This document shows, one piece after another, positions 10,317 through 18,288 of a DNA stretch of 64,000 bases. Each line of letters begins with the position of its first letter. The first letter of the stretch is position 1. A program made the translations under genes and the position numbers. Source of the stretch: Ruminiclostridium cellulolyticum H10 (GTDB taxonomy: Bacteria > Bacillota > Clostridia > Acetivibrionales > DSM-1351); NCBI RefSeq assembly GCF_000022065.1, contig NC_011898.1:1-64000 (forward strand). The letters run 5' to 3'. The notes beneath the pieces are model-generated. The model was not told the DNA's origin. It saw only the letters and a list, made by a program, of their open reading frames with translations, and made no database searches.

Positions 10317-10357
10317 TGTGGATAAAGGAATACAATTTTGATATAAAATGTGAATAA
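10317..10357. promoter_or_regulatory. Pair of DnaA-box-like sites in a direct repeat
   Basis: TGTGGATAA (10317-10325) is the exact complement of the consensus DnaA box TTATCCACA. TGTGAATAA (10349-10357) differs by one base. Each lies in a longer direct repeat beginning ATAAAATGTG. They sit about 9 kb from oriC in non-coding DNA between the tRNA operon and pssA. DnaA binding is inferred. Confidence 0.45.
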
Positions 10358-10360
10358 AAA

Positions 10361-10397
10361 AATACCCTAATTATTATTCTAATCAGGATATTTTTAA
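10361..10397 (-). terminator. Terminator of pssA
   Basis: On the minus strand a stem AATATCCTGATTA/TAATTAGGGTATT (10392-10380 with 10373-10361) is followed by a T run (10360-10354 region). It starts 11 bases beyond the pssA stop. Confidence 0.7.
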
Positions 10398-10402
10398 ATA
10401 AT

Positions 10403-10942
10403 TTACCTTTTTTTAATCTGGATTTTACTTATCATAAGGTAGGAAAGTAAAACAATAATTACTGCGGTTACTATAGTGTTAACTTTACTATAATTATTAT
10501 GCTCAATAGAAAAGCAGTTGTACAAATTAATTATGGATAAAAATGCACCTGCGATAGTTATAGGTACTCCTGAAAATACATTGTTAAAGGTAGTTACATT
10601 ATACCGGGCGAGTCTGTATGCTCCTGCAATAGGAAACATCACTGCCAGCAAATAGCCAATTATGGTCAAATCAAAAAAACTAATCTTCCAGGCAATTATT
10701 ATGGGAGCTACACCAAAAGAAATTAAGTCTGAAAGCGAATCTAATTCTTTACCAAGTTCACTTGTACTATCCAACATTCTTGCCACCTTACCGTCAAATC
10801 TGTCTGTCAATGCGGCCACCATAACTAAAAGGGATGCTTGTATCAGGTCATTTTTTATTGCAAATAGTAATGCAATAATGCCAAGCGAGAGATTTATAAA
10901 TGTCAGGAGGTTAGGCAAAGAATGCTTAATCGAGTTTTTCAA
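10403..10942 (-). CDS. pssA: CDP-diacylglycerol-serine O-phosphatidyltransferase
   Basis: The enzyme makes phosphatidylserine from CDP-diacylglycerol and serine, the first step to phosphatidylethanolamine. The 179-residue integral membrane protein carries the CDP-alcohol phosphotransferase signature DRFDGKVARMLDSTSELGKE plus LDSLSDLISFG, giving the DGxxARxxxxxxxxGxxxDxxxD pattern. It has several hydrophobic helices. I prefer TTG 10942, spaced correctly from GAGGGTGG; an in-frame GTG at 10951 lies inside that ribosome-binding site. No decarboxylase gene (psd) is adjacent. It is divergent from the HAD gene. Confidence 0.92.
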   Translation of the reverse strand: MKNSIKHSLPNLLTFINLSLGIIALLFAIKNDLIQASLLVMVAALTDRFDGKVARMLDSTSELGKELDSLSDLISFGVAPIIIAWKISFFDLTIIGYLLAVMFPIAGAYRLARYNVTTFNNVFSGVPITIAGAFLSIINLYNCFSIEHNNYSKVNTIVTAVIIVLLSYLMISKIQIKKR

Positions 10943-11176
10943 ATGATCCACCCTCTACTTTAAATAATTATTATGCTTACTCTTGTTAATATCTTTACTT
11001 AAAAAATACAAATAATTAAATATATATGATTTTTCATATATTATAGATTATAATTAATATCATAAAAATTAACAAGCTAATAAATTATGCATAACCTATT
11101 ATACGAATTAAAGTTTGATAAGTATGATAAACATTATTTATTGATAATATTAAAAGAGGATGGATGGCACATTACT

Positions 11177-11815
11177 ATGAACAATTTTAAGTATATTTTT
11201 TTTGATTTAGATGGAACTCTTATTGATACTGTCCCTTTAATTCTGGATTCATTTAACTACACGTTTAATTATCATTTCGGTGAAACACGTCCTGAGGAAG
11301 AGACAATAAGCTATATTGGAATGCCGTTAATCAATCACTTGAGAGATATTTATCCCGGTCATGAGGAGGAGCTTGCAAAGACCTACCGAGATTATAACGA
11401 TAAAAGACATGATAGTTGTATCGGAGTTTTTATAGGAATTTTTGAAACAATAAAAATCCTTTATGAAAAAGGCATTGTCATGGGAGTTGTAACTTCAAAA
11501 AGGCGGGAACTTGCTATAAGGGGATTAAAAATTTTTAATCTGGATCAATTCTTTATTTTTGTTAACGGGTCGGAGGATTCAAAAAAGCATAAACCTGATG
11601 GTGACCCATTGATTGTTGCAATGAATAGAGCCGGTGCTACAAACAAGGATGAGGTTCTTTATGTGGGAGATAGTCCTTTGGATATACTATGTGCTAAAAA
11701 TGCAGGAGTGAAAAGTGCAGCTGTTGCTTGGACATACAGTCAGAGATCTGATTTGGAAAAGGTTGAGCCGGATATATTTTTAGAGTGTCCTGCTGATATT
11801 TTCAAATATGTATAA
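11177..11815 (+). CDS. HAD-superfamily hydrolase, PpaX/phosphoglycolate-phosphatase type
   Basis: A 212-residue phosphatase of HAD subfamily IA. Motif I FDLDGTL is near residue 10, motif II VTSKRR near the middle, motif III lysine in SKKHKPDGDP, and motif IV VGDSPLDILCAKNAG. These place it with PpaX (pyrophosphatase acting after HPr kinase) or phosphoglycolate phosphatase; the substrate cannot be decided from sequence. ATG 11177 gives the usual family length; a longer frame from 11087 adds 30 atypical residues with no ribosome-binding site. Confidence 0.85.
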   Translation: MNNFKYIFFDLDGTLIDTVPLILDSFNYTFNYHFGETRPEEETISYIGMPLINHLRDIYPGHEEELAKTYRDYNDKRHDSCIGVFIGIFETIKILYEKGIVMGVVTSKRRELAIRGLKIFNLDQFFIFVNGSEDSKKHKPDGDPLIVAMNRAGATNKDEVLYVGDSPLDILCAKNAGVKSAAVAWTYSQRSDLEKVEPDIFLECPADIFKYV

Positions 11816-11879
11816 ATCTGTATAACAAATGAAGTTTGAGTAAAAAATAAAACTACTTAATTTTACAGGAGTGGTTTTA

Positions 11880-12416
11880 TTGGCAAAAACGTTGGTAGCT
11901 ATTTTTGAAGCCTATGAAATGGCTGAAAAAGCAGCCTACGAAATTCGTGACAAGGGGCTTAGAACGGACAATATATCAATAATAACAAAAACTGGAGACA
12001 ATATAAATAGATTCAGGTCAACAAAGGACGGAGATTTTGAAGAAAACAGAAAAAACAAGAATACTTTTTCCAGAGCCGGAAGTATAAGTACAAGAATATC
12101 TGACGGTATTGTCACCGGAGGTATTATTGGAGGTGTCATAGGTATATTAATCGGAGCAGGAAGCATGTTTATTAATGACATAGGCCTGGTTGCAGCTGCA
12201 GCACCGATAGGCGGTCTTTTTAGCGGGTTACTTGTAGGTGGAATAATAGGAGGCCTTATTGATTTTGGTGTTCCCAGAATTAAAAAAAAGGAGTATGAAA
12301 AATTAATTTCAAACGGAAAAGCTATTTTTAGTATGATGGTAGATGAAGACCGTTCTGAAGATATTTTAGAAATTTTAAAAAAGAACGGGGCATTGATGGT
12401 TGAAAAATATCAGTAG
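11880..12416 (+). CDS. Glycine-zipper protein with general-stress-protein-like N terminus
   Basis: A 178-residue protein with an N-terminal alpha/beta domain (MAKTLVAIFEAYEMAEKAAYEIRDKG) like the YflT/GSP17M general stress domain, a central glycine-zipper membrane region (about 77-130, GGIIGGVIGILIGAG and GGLFSGLLVGGIIGG) and a C-terminal MMVDEDRSEDILEIL segment. The fold resembles DUF1269-type stress proteins in which the ferredoxin-like domain is interrupted by glycine-rich helices. Start TTG 11880 is 8 bases after AGGAG. Function is unknown. Confidence 0.7.
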   Translation: MAKTLVAIFEAYEMAEKAAYEIRDKGLRTDNISIITKTGDNINRFRSTKDGDFEENRKNKNTFSRAGSISTRISDGIVTGGIIGGVIGILIGAGSMFINDIGLVAAAAPIGGLFSGLLVGGIIGGLIDFGVPRIKKKEYEKLISNGKAIFSMMVDEDRSEDILEILKKNGALMVEKYQ

Positions 12417-12439
12417 CGAATATTTCCCGATTTGCATAA

Positions 12440-12474
12440 ATAGTATTATAATGGGTCAATCATTATAATACTAT
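12440..12474. promoter_or_regulatory. 14-bp inverted repeat upstream of yaaL
   Basis: The arms (12440-12453, 12461-12474) are perfect inverse complements spaced by GGTCAAT. They contain TATAAT on both strands, and a third TATAAT follows at 12472-12477. There is no T tail, so an operator overlapping a promoter is more likely than a terminator. Confidence 0.45.
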
Positions 12475-12495
12475 AATGTATTAAGGAGATTAATT

Positions 12496-12750
12496 ATGGA
12501 AATATCGCTTAATAAGGCAATAAATAATGTGGTTAAAACATCGGAAGCGAAAGCATTGGCCAATGAAAGAGTTATTCTCCTGAAAGAAATAGAAAAGGTA
12601 AAGGGTGAATTGCAAAAGGCTTATAAAAACTTTGACTATGTAAATGATTCACTAATGGTTGACTACTATACATACCAGATAAAAGCGTATGAAACAATGT
12701 TTGAATTTCTGATAAAGAAGGCAAAGGCCATGGGCATTAGCGAATTGTAA
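12496..12750 (+). CDS. yaaL: YaaL/DUF2508 family protein
   Basis: An 84-residue, largely helical, charged protein. NERVILLKEIEKVKGELQKAYKNFDYV and the YYTYQIKAYETMFEFLIKKAK segment match the DUF2508 family typified by Bacillus YaaL. YaaL genes are neighbours of bofA in Bacillus, as here. Function is unknown. The ATG follows AAGGAG at 12482-12487. A strong hairpin separates it from bofA, so read-through is probably limited. Confidence 0.85.
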   Translation: MEISLNKAINNVVKTSEAKALANERVILLKEIEKVKGELQKAYKNFDYVNDSLMVDYYTYQIKAYETMFEFLIKKAKAMGISEL

Positions 12751-12760
12751 CAAGATACGG

Positions 12761-12800
12761 AAAAAGGACTTTATTCCTCAAGTGAATAAAGTCCTTTTTT
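12761..12800 (+). terminator. Terminator after yaaL
   Basis: AAAAAGGACTTTATTC (12761-12776) pairs with GAATAAAGTCCTTTTT (12784-12799) around loop CTCAAGT, giving a 16-bp stem that ends in Ts. Confidence 0.9.
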
Positions 12801-12879
12801 ATTTTTTGCAGAATATTTAACTGACATAATTAATATATTTTTATAAGCAGGGACAAACCTTGTATGAAAGGGTGGTACT

Positions 12880-13071
12880 ATGAATATAGGAAAAGTGGTT
12901 AAAAAACTTTTCATTAACATAATTCTTGGCGTAATTCTATTAATAATTATTAATTTTGTAGGATTATATTTTGGTTTTAACATAGCACTTAATATTTATT
13001 CTGCTTTGATAATCGGAATGCTAGGAGTACCCGGACTAATACTTCTTATATTATTACAATTTATGGTATAA
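12880..13071 (+). CDS. bofA: Pro-sigma-K processing inhibitor BofA family
   Basis: A 63-residue protein with two membrane segments (about 9-30 and 36-60) and the family end motif GMLGVPGLILLILLQ. BofA holds the intramembrane protease SpoIVFB inactive in the mother cell until the forespore signal arrives, delaying sigma-K activation. Many clostridia keep BofA even where SpoIVFB or the pro-sequence differs. It has a ribosome-binding site AAGGGTGG (12867-12874). The yaaL-bofA order supports the call. Confidence 0.85.
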   Translation: MNIGKVVKKLFINIILGVILLIIINFVGLYFGFNIALNIYSALIIGMLGVPGLILLILLQFMV

Positions 13072-13260
13072 AATCTTAAAGTTAAATAAATTACTTGTAA
13101 TATTATTTATATTTTACTAGTAATGTGTAGTTTAAAGTAAATTATGTAAACATGAGTATTTGTGTTATTAAAAAGAAATAGGGTGCTGCTAATTATTGAT
13201 TTTATAGGGGTTTTTGAGATAAATGTTGTATACAAAGAACAAAACAAAGGCTGTACAACC

Positions 13261-13289
13261 TTTACAAATGGGCAAAAAAATGATAGAAT
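13261..13289 (+). promoter_or_regulatory. Candidate nifJ promoter
   Basis: TTTACA (13261-13266), 17 bases, TAGAAT (13284-13289), ending 44 bases before the nifJ start. Both hexamers have one mismatch to consensus. An inverted repeat TTGTATACAA lies just upstream (13226-13235). Confidence 0.6.
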
Positions 13290-13333
13290 ATGTCATTGAA
13301 TAGTGTTTCTAGTTATTAAGGAGGTAAGTTAAA

Positions 13334-16300
13334 ATGTCAAGACATAAACAATCGATGGATGGCAATACAGCTGCCGCACACGTAGCCTATGCTTTTACTG
13401 ATGTTGCTGCCATTTACCCAATTACACCTTCAAGTCCAATGGCCGATTCTGTTGACCAATGGTCTGCTGCAGGTAGGGAAAACATTTTTGGTAATCAGGT
13501 TAAAGTTGTTGAACTTCAGTCTGAGGCAGGAGCTGCGGGAACTGTTCACGGTTCTTTAGCTGCAGGTGCTCTTACAACAACATTCACAGCTTCACAAGGT
13601 CTTCTTTTGATGATTCCTAATATGTACAAAATCGCAGGTGAATTACTTCCTAGCGTATTCCACGTTTCTGCACGTACAGTCGCTACACATGCTTTGAACA
13701 TCTTTGGTGACCATAGTGACGTATATGCTTGCCGTCAAACTGGTTTTGCAATGTTGGCTGAATCAAACCCACAGGAAGTAATGGATTTAAGTGCAGTTGC
13801 ACACCTTGCAACTCTTGAAGGAAAAGTTCCTTTTATAAACTTCTTTGATGGTTTCCGTACATCCCACGAAGTTCAAAAAATTGACACATGGGATTACGCA
13901 GATCTAAAAGAAATGTGTGACATGGATTCTGTAAGGGCTTTTCGTGACCATGCATTGACTCCAGAAAAACCATCAATGCGCGGTTCACATGAAAATGGAG
14001 ATATATTCTTCCAGCACCGTGAAGCATGTAACACCACATATGATAAATTACCGGCTATTGTTGAAAAATACATGGCTAAGGTTAACGCAAAGCTTGGTAC
14101 AAATTATGATTTATTCAATTATTACGGAGCACCGGATGCTGACCGTGTTATAATTGCTATGGGTTCATTCTGTGATGTAGCTGAAGAAGTAATAGATTAT
14201 TTAACAGCTGCAGGCGAGAAGGTTGGACTTATCAAGGTACGTTTGTATCGTCCATGGGTATCCAGTAGTCTTCTTAAGGTTCTTCCTGAGACAGTCAAGA
14301 AAATTGCAGTACTTGATCGTTCAAAAGAACCTGGAGCATTAGGCGATCCTTTATATCTTGACGTTGCTACAACTCTTCGTGAAGCAGGACTTAATGATAT
14401 AGTTGTAACTAATGGTCGTTATGGGCTCGGTTCAAAGGATACTCCTCCTTCATCAGTATTTGCTGTATTCACTGAATTAAAGAAGGATGCTCCTAAGCCA
14501 CGTTTTACAATCGGTATAGTGGATGATGTTACATATTTAAGCTTACCTGAAGTTAAACCAGCACCTATAACTGCTGCTGCAGGTACAGTTGAATGTAAGT
14601 TCTGGGGTCTCGGTGGAGATGGTACAGTTGGAGCTAATAAGAACTCAACCAAGATTATCGGTGACCACACAGACAAATATATTCAAGCATATTTCCAATA
14701 TGACTCTAAGAAAACAGGTGGTGTAACAATCTCCCATCTTAGATTCGGTGACAAGCCAATCAAGAGTCCATATTACGTAAATCAGGCTGACTTTGTTGCA
14801 TGTCACAATCCGTCTTACATCGTTAAGGGTTTCAAGATAGTTCAAGATGTTAAGCCAGGCGGAATTTTCATGATTAACTGCCAGTGGTCAGACGAAGAAT
14901 TAAATTCAAAATTTAATGCTGCTACAAAGAAATATATTGCAGACAATAATATTCAGTTGTATACAATAAACGCTATTGATAAAGCTGCCGAAATTGGTAT
15001 GGGTAAACGTACTAATACTATACTTCAATCAGCATTCTTTAAATTAGCAAACGTAATGCCAATAGACGATGCAATTAAATTTATGAAGGAAGCTGCAAAG
15101 AAATCCTATGGTAAGAAGGGTGATGCTATTGTAGAAATGAACTACAAGGCGATCGATGCAGGTGTAAGTGCACTTCATAAAGTTACAGTTCCTGCTTCAT
15201 GGTCTAACCCTGAAGCTGACCCGGCTGAACCTAAGCTCGATGGACGTCCTGAATTAGTTGATATGGTTAAGAATCTGCTTAACCCAATATCATTAATGGA
15301 TGGTGACAGCCTGCCGGTATCTGCTTTCGCTAATATTGCAGACGGACAATTTGAAATGGGTGCTTCCGCATATGAAAAGCGTGGTACTGCCGTATTGGTT
15401 CCAGAATGGGATGCAAGCTTATGTTTACAATGTAATAGCTGTGCATTTGTATGTTCACATGCAACTATTCGTCCATTCATGCTGAGTGAAGATGAAATAA
15501 AGGCAGCACCTTCTAACATAAAATTAGCTGATACCAGGCCAAAAGCTAGTGAATACAAGTTCACTATGAGCGTATCTCCTTTGGATTGTATGGGTTGCGG
15601 TGAATGTATTACTGTATGTCCTGTTAAGGAAAAAGCAATTAAGATGGTACCTCAAGAATCACAAGCTCAAGAACAACCGGTATTTGATTATCTGGTTGCT
15701 AATGTTGGAAAGAAACCAGGAATGCCTGCTGATACTACTGTTAAGGGATCACAGTTCAACCAACCGCTGCTCGAATTCTCAGGAAGCTGTGCAGGATGTG
15801 CTGAAACATCATATGCTCGTTTAGTAACTCAGTTATTCGGTGAGCAAATGTATATTTCAAATGCTACAGGATGTTCTTCAATCTGGGGAGGTCCTGCTGC
15901 AACCAGCCCATATACAGTAAATAAGGATTCACAAATGGGTCCGGCATGGGCAAACTCATTGTTTGAAGATAACGCTGAGCATGGCTACGGTATGCAACTG
16001 GGACAGAAGGTTCTCCGTGAACAGGCGATTGCCAAGATAGAAAAGCTTGCTGTATCTGATAAGGCATCTGATGAATTGAAGGCTGCAATTGCTAAATTCA
16101 TTGAGACAAAGGATATGACAAGAGAAAATACACCTGCTACAAAGGCATTGGTTGTAGAACTTGAAAAAGCTGCTGCTGCTGGATGTGACCTTTCCAAGGA
16201 AATACTTGAAAAGAAACAGTATCTTTCTAAGAAATCTGTATGGATTCTTGGTGGTGACGGATGGGCATATGATATCGGTTTCGGTGGACTTGACCATGTA

Positions 16301-16885
16301 CTTGCTTCAGGAGAGAATGTAAACGTTATGGTATTTGATACAGAAATGTACTCAAATACAGGCGGACAGGTATCCAAAGCTTCCAACATAGGTGGAGTTT
16401 GTCAGTTTGCTGCATCAGGTAAGGAGATAGGTAAGAAGAGTCTTGCTGAAATTGCTATGACCTATGGTTACGTGTATGTAGCACAGATTGCTCTTGGTGC
16501 TAATCCGAATCAGACAATTAAAGTTATTGCTGAAGCAGAAGCTTATAACGGACCATCATTGATAATTTGCTATGCTCCTTGTGAACTCCATGGAGTTAAG
16601 GGTGGTATGAATCATTGTCAGGATGAAATGAAGAAAGCCGTAGCTTCTGGATACTGGAATCTGTTCTCATTTAACCCTGCTCTTAAGGCTGAAGGAAAGA
16701 ATCCATTTACTTTAACCTCCAAGCCGGGTGATGGAACATATCAGGATTTCTTGAATAATGAAACACGTTACACTCGTTTACAGCGTTCATTCCCAGAGCG
16801 TGCAGAAAGACTCTTTAAGGAATCTGAGAAAGCTGCTAAGGAACGTTACGAGCATTTGGTAAAGTTAGTAGAGCTTTATAAATAA
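13334..16885 (+). CDS. nifJ: Pyruvate:ferredoxin (flavodoxin) oxidoreductase
   Basis: This single-chain enzyme of 1183 residues converts pyruvate and CoA to acetyl-CoA and CO2, reducing ferredoxin. It is the main pyruvate-oxidising step in clostridial fermentation and supplies electrons to hydrogenases. Order: N-terminal pyrimidine-binding domain (AAHVAYAFTDVAAIYPITPSS), gamma domain (WGLGGDGTVGANKNSTKI), a two-cluster ferredoxin domain (CLQCNSCAFVCSH and CMGCGECITVCP), and the TPP domain (SGSCAGCAETSY, GGDGWAYDIGFGGLDH, NTGGQ). AAGGAGG lies 9-15 bases before the ATG. Its sequence is less A/T rich at third positions than its neighbours, consistent with high expression. Confidence 0.97.
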   Translation: MSRHKQSMDGNTAAAHVAYAFTDVAAIYPITPSSPMADSVDQWSAAGRENIFGNQVKVVELQSEAGAAGTVHGSLAAGALTTTFTASQGLLLMIPNMYKIAGELLPSVFHVSARTVATHALNIFGDHSDVYACRQTGFAMLAESNPQEVMDLSAVAHLATLEGKVPFINFFDGFRTSHEVQKIDTWDYADLKEMCDMDSVRAFRDHALTPEKPSMRGSHENGDIFFQHREACNTTYDKLPAIVEKYMAKVNAKLGTNYDLFNYYGAPDADRVIIAMGSFCDVAEEVIDYLTAAGEKVGLIKVRLYRPWVSSSLLKVLPETVKKIAVLDRSKEPGALGDPLYLDVATTLREAGLNDIVVTNGRYGLGSKDTPPSSVFAVFTELKKDAPKPRFTIGIVDDVTYLSLPEVKPAPITAAAGTVECKFWGLGGDGTVGANKNSTKIIGDHTDKYIQAYFQYDSKKTGGVTISHLRFGDKPIKSPYYVNQADFVACHNPSYIVKGFKIVQDVKPGGIFMINCQWSDEELNSKFNAATKKYIADNNIQLYTINAIDKAAEIGMGKRTNTILQSAFFKLANVMPIDDAIKFMKEAAKKSYGKKGDAIVEMNYKAIDAGVSALHKVTVPASWSNPEADPAEPKLDGRPELVDMVKNLLNPISLMDGDSLPVSAFANIADGQFEMGASAYEKRGTAVLVPEWDASLCLQCNSCAFVCSHATIRPFMLSEDEIKAAPSNIKLADTRPKASEYKFTMSVSPLDCMGCGECITVCPVKEKAIKMVPQESQAQEQPVFDYLVANVGKKPGMPADTTVKGSQFNQPLLEFSGSCAGCAETSYARLVTQLFGEQMYISNATGCSSIWGGPAATSPYTVNKDSQMGPAWANSLFEDNAEHGYGMQLGQKVLREQAIAKIEKLAVSDKASDELKAAIAKFIETKDMTRENTPATKALVVELEKAAAAGCDLSKEILEKKQYLSKKSVWILGGDGWAYDIGFGGLDHVLASGENVNVMVFDTEMYSNTGGQVSKASNIGGVCQFAASGKEIGKKSLAEIAMTYGYVYVAQIALGANPNQTIKVIAEAEAYNGPSLIICYAPCELHGVKGGMNHCQDEMKKAVASGYWNLFSFNPALKAEGKNPFTLTSKPGDGTYQDFLNNETRYTRLQRSFPERAERLFKESEKAAKERYEHLVKLVELYK

Positions 16886-16905
16886 TATCATTTAAAAAAG
16901 CTTTT

Positions 16906-16944
16906 AAAACCCCACAGGGATGTTAAGTCCTGTGGGGTTTTTTT
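16906..16944 (+). terminator. Terminator of nifJ
   Basis: AAAACCCCACAGG pairs with CCTGTGGGGTTTT across a short loop and is followed by more Ts, 20 bases past the stop. Confidence 0.92.
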
Positions 16945-17238
16945 GTGCTTGTAGGCCTACTGTATGTTTACTTTCCATAATTACACATACCTTAAATAAT
17001 ATTTCCATTAACTGTCTACTAATAATCCTCTGTTGAAATGTACATATTACTAACAAATAAATAGCAACCTATGCATAAAAAAATAAGTTTTAATTCTACA
17101 AATCCTATACTTTTCATATAATTTAGTATCGCATTTTGCTTAATAGTCATTTTATGCTTTAAAAATAGTCTTATTAAATAAAATGTACACGCTGTTAAAG
17201 TTTGCACAAACGGCAAAAAACAGCTCTTGGAGGCCATT
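16945..17238. other. Non-coding stretch before the CotS-like gene
   Basis: About 290 A/T-rich bases. No convincing gene is present: a 72-codon minus-strand frame has no ribosome-binding site or recognisable domain. The only functional element I can support is TTGGAGG at 17227-17233, the ribosome-binding site of the next gene. Confidence 0.6.
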
Positions 17239-18222
17239 ATGAACGAATTTGAAAGGGAATTACAACTTAACTACAATCTAAAAATAAAAAGTTTAACTAA
17301 TTTCAGAGATATGTTTCTGGCAGATACGGATATAGGCAAGAAACTTATAAAAATAGCATCGGTTAAACGGGAAAGAATCAATTTTATAGGGGAAGTAAAA
17401 GAGCATTTATTCAATAACGGTTTTATACATATAGATAGAAATATCCCGACCGTTAAAGGTGATTACAGTATTCAGTTTAATGAACAAACGGTTTACATAA
17501 CTGATTATATAGAAGGAAGGGAATGTAACCTTGAAAGTAAAGAAGAGACAATAGGGTGTGCAGGACTTCTTGCTAAAATGCATAGGGCCTCGTACGGGTT
17601 TGTATGCTCTGAAAACAGTCTTGGAAGAAGTGAGCTGGGAAGACTGCCGGGAAGCTATAGAAAACGTTTAGATGAGATTAAGAAGCTCAGAAAGAACGCA
17701 CAAAAGGGGAGAATGAAATTTGACAATCTGGTATCAAAAAATATTGATTATTTTTATGAGGTTGGGGAACAAGCACTAGACTTACTTCTTATATCAGATT
17801 ATTACGGTCTTGTTGAAGAGGCTCAGAAAAATAGGACAATTTCTCACCATGATTTCAATCATCATAATATTTATATTCAGAATAATGAAATGTTTCTCAT
17901 TAATTTCGAACACTGCTGTTACGACTTAAAGGTTTATGACCTGATAAACCTTCTTAGGAGAAAAATGCGTAAATGTAACTGGGATATCAATGAAGCCGTA
18001 ATTATACTAAATGAATACAGCCGTTATGAAGCACTAAGCGGAAGTGATATGGTTCTTATGAAAATCATGCTGATGTTTCCTCAGAAGTTCTGGAGAGTAA
18101 TAAATAAATATTATAACAGCAGGAAAAGCTGGTCGGAACAAAGTTATCTGCTTAGAATACAGGAAGTTATCGATGAGGCACAGTGCCACAGAGTATTTCT
18201 GGAGAAATTTAGTGCTTTGTAA
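17239..18222 (+). CDS. CotS-family spore coat protein, kinase-like fold
   Basis: A 327-residue protein with the aminoglycoside-phosphotransferase/CotS fold. A catalytic-loop-like HHDFNHHN lies at residues 203-210, matching HxDxxxxN. The following metal-binding motif, usually IDFD, reads INFE (221-224), so the aspartate is replaced by asparagine. A helical C-terminal region (RKMRKCNWDINEAVIIL, FPQKFWRVINKYY) matches CotS/YsxE/YutH relatives. CotS proteins are mother-cell spore-coat components. ATG 17239 follows GGAGG by 5 bases. It may be a pseudokinase or an unusual kinase. Confidence 0.78.
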   Translation: MNEFERELQLNYNLKIKSLTNFRDMFLADTDIGKKLIKIASVKRERINFIGEVKEHLFNNGFIHIDRNIPTVKGDYSIQFNEQTVYITDYIEGRECNLESKEETIGCAGLLAKMHRASYGFVCSENSLGRSELGRLPGSYRKRLDEIKKLRKNAQKGRMKFDNLVSKNIDYFYEVGEQALDLLLISDYYGLVEEAQKNRTISHHDFNHHNIYIQNNEMFLINFEHCCYDLKVYDLINLLRRKMRKCNWDINEAVIILNEYSRYEALSGSDMVLMKIMLMFPQKFWRVINKYYNSRKSWSEQSYLLRIQEVIDEAQCHRVFLEKFSAL

Positions 18223-18245
18223 TAATCCCAATGTTAAACAAAATA

Positions 18246-18264
18246 GCCGGCCTGATGGCCGGCC
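18246..18264. terminator. GC-rich hairpin between convergent genes
   Basis: GCCGGCC-TGAT-GGCCGGC forms a very stable 7-bp stem between the cotS-like gene and fhs, which converge. T runs are weak on both sides, so termination strength is uncertain. Confidence 0.65.
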
Positions 18265-18288
18265 TAAAACGTTTATATTTAGCTTTAT

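Noticed and set aside
13833-16389. Several antisense frames inside nifJ
   Set aside because: They are shadows of a highly conserved, strongly coding gene; none has a ribosome-binding site or domain.
17019-17237. 72-codon minus-strand frame upstream of the CotS-like gene
   Set aside because: No ribosome-binding site, unusual composition and no recognisable domain.
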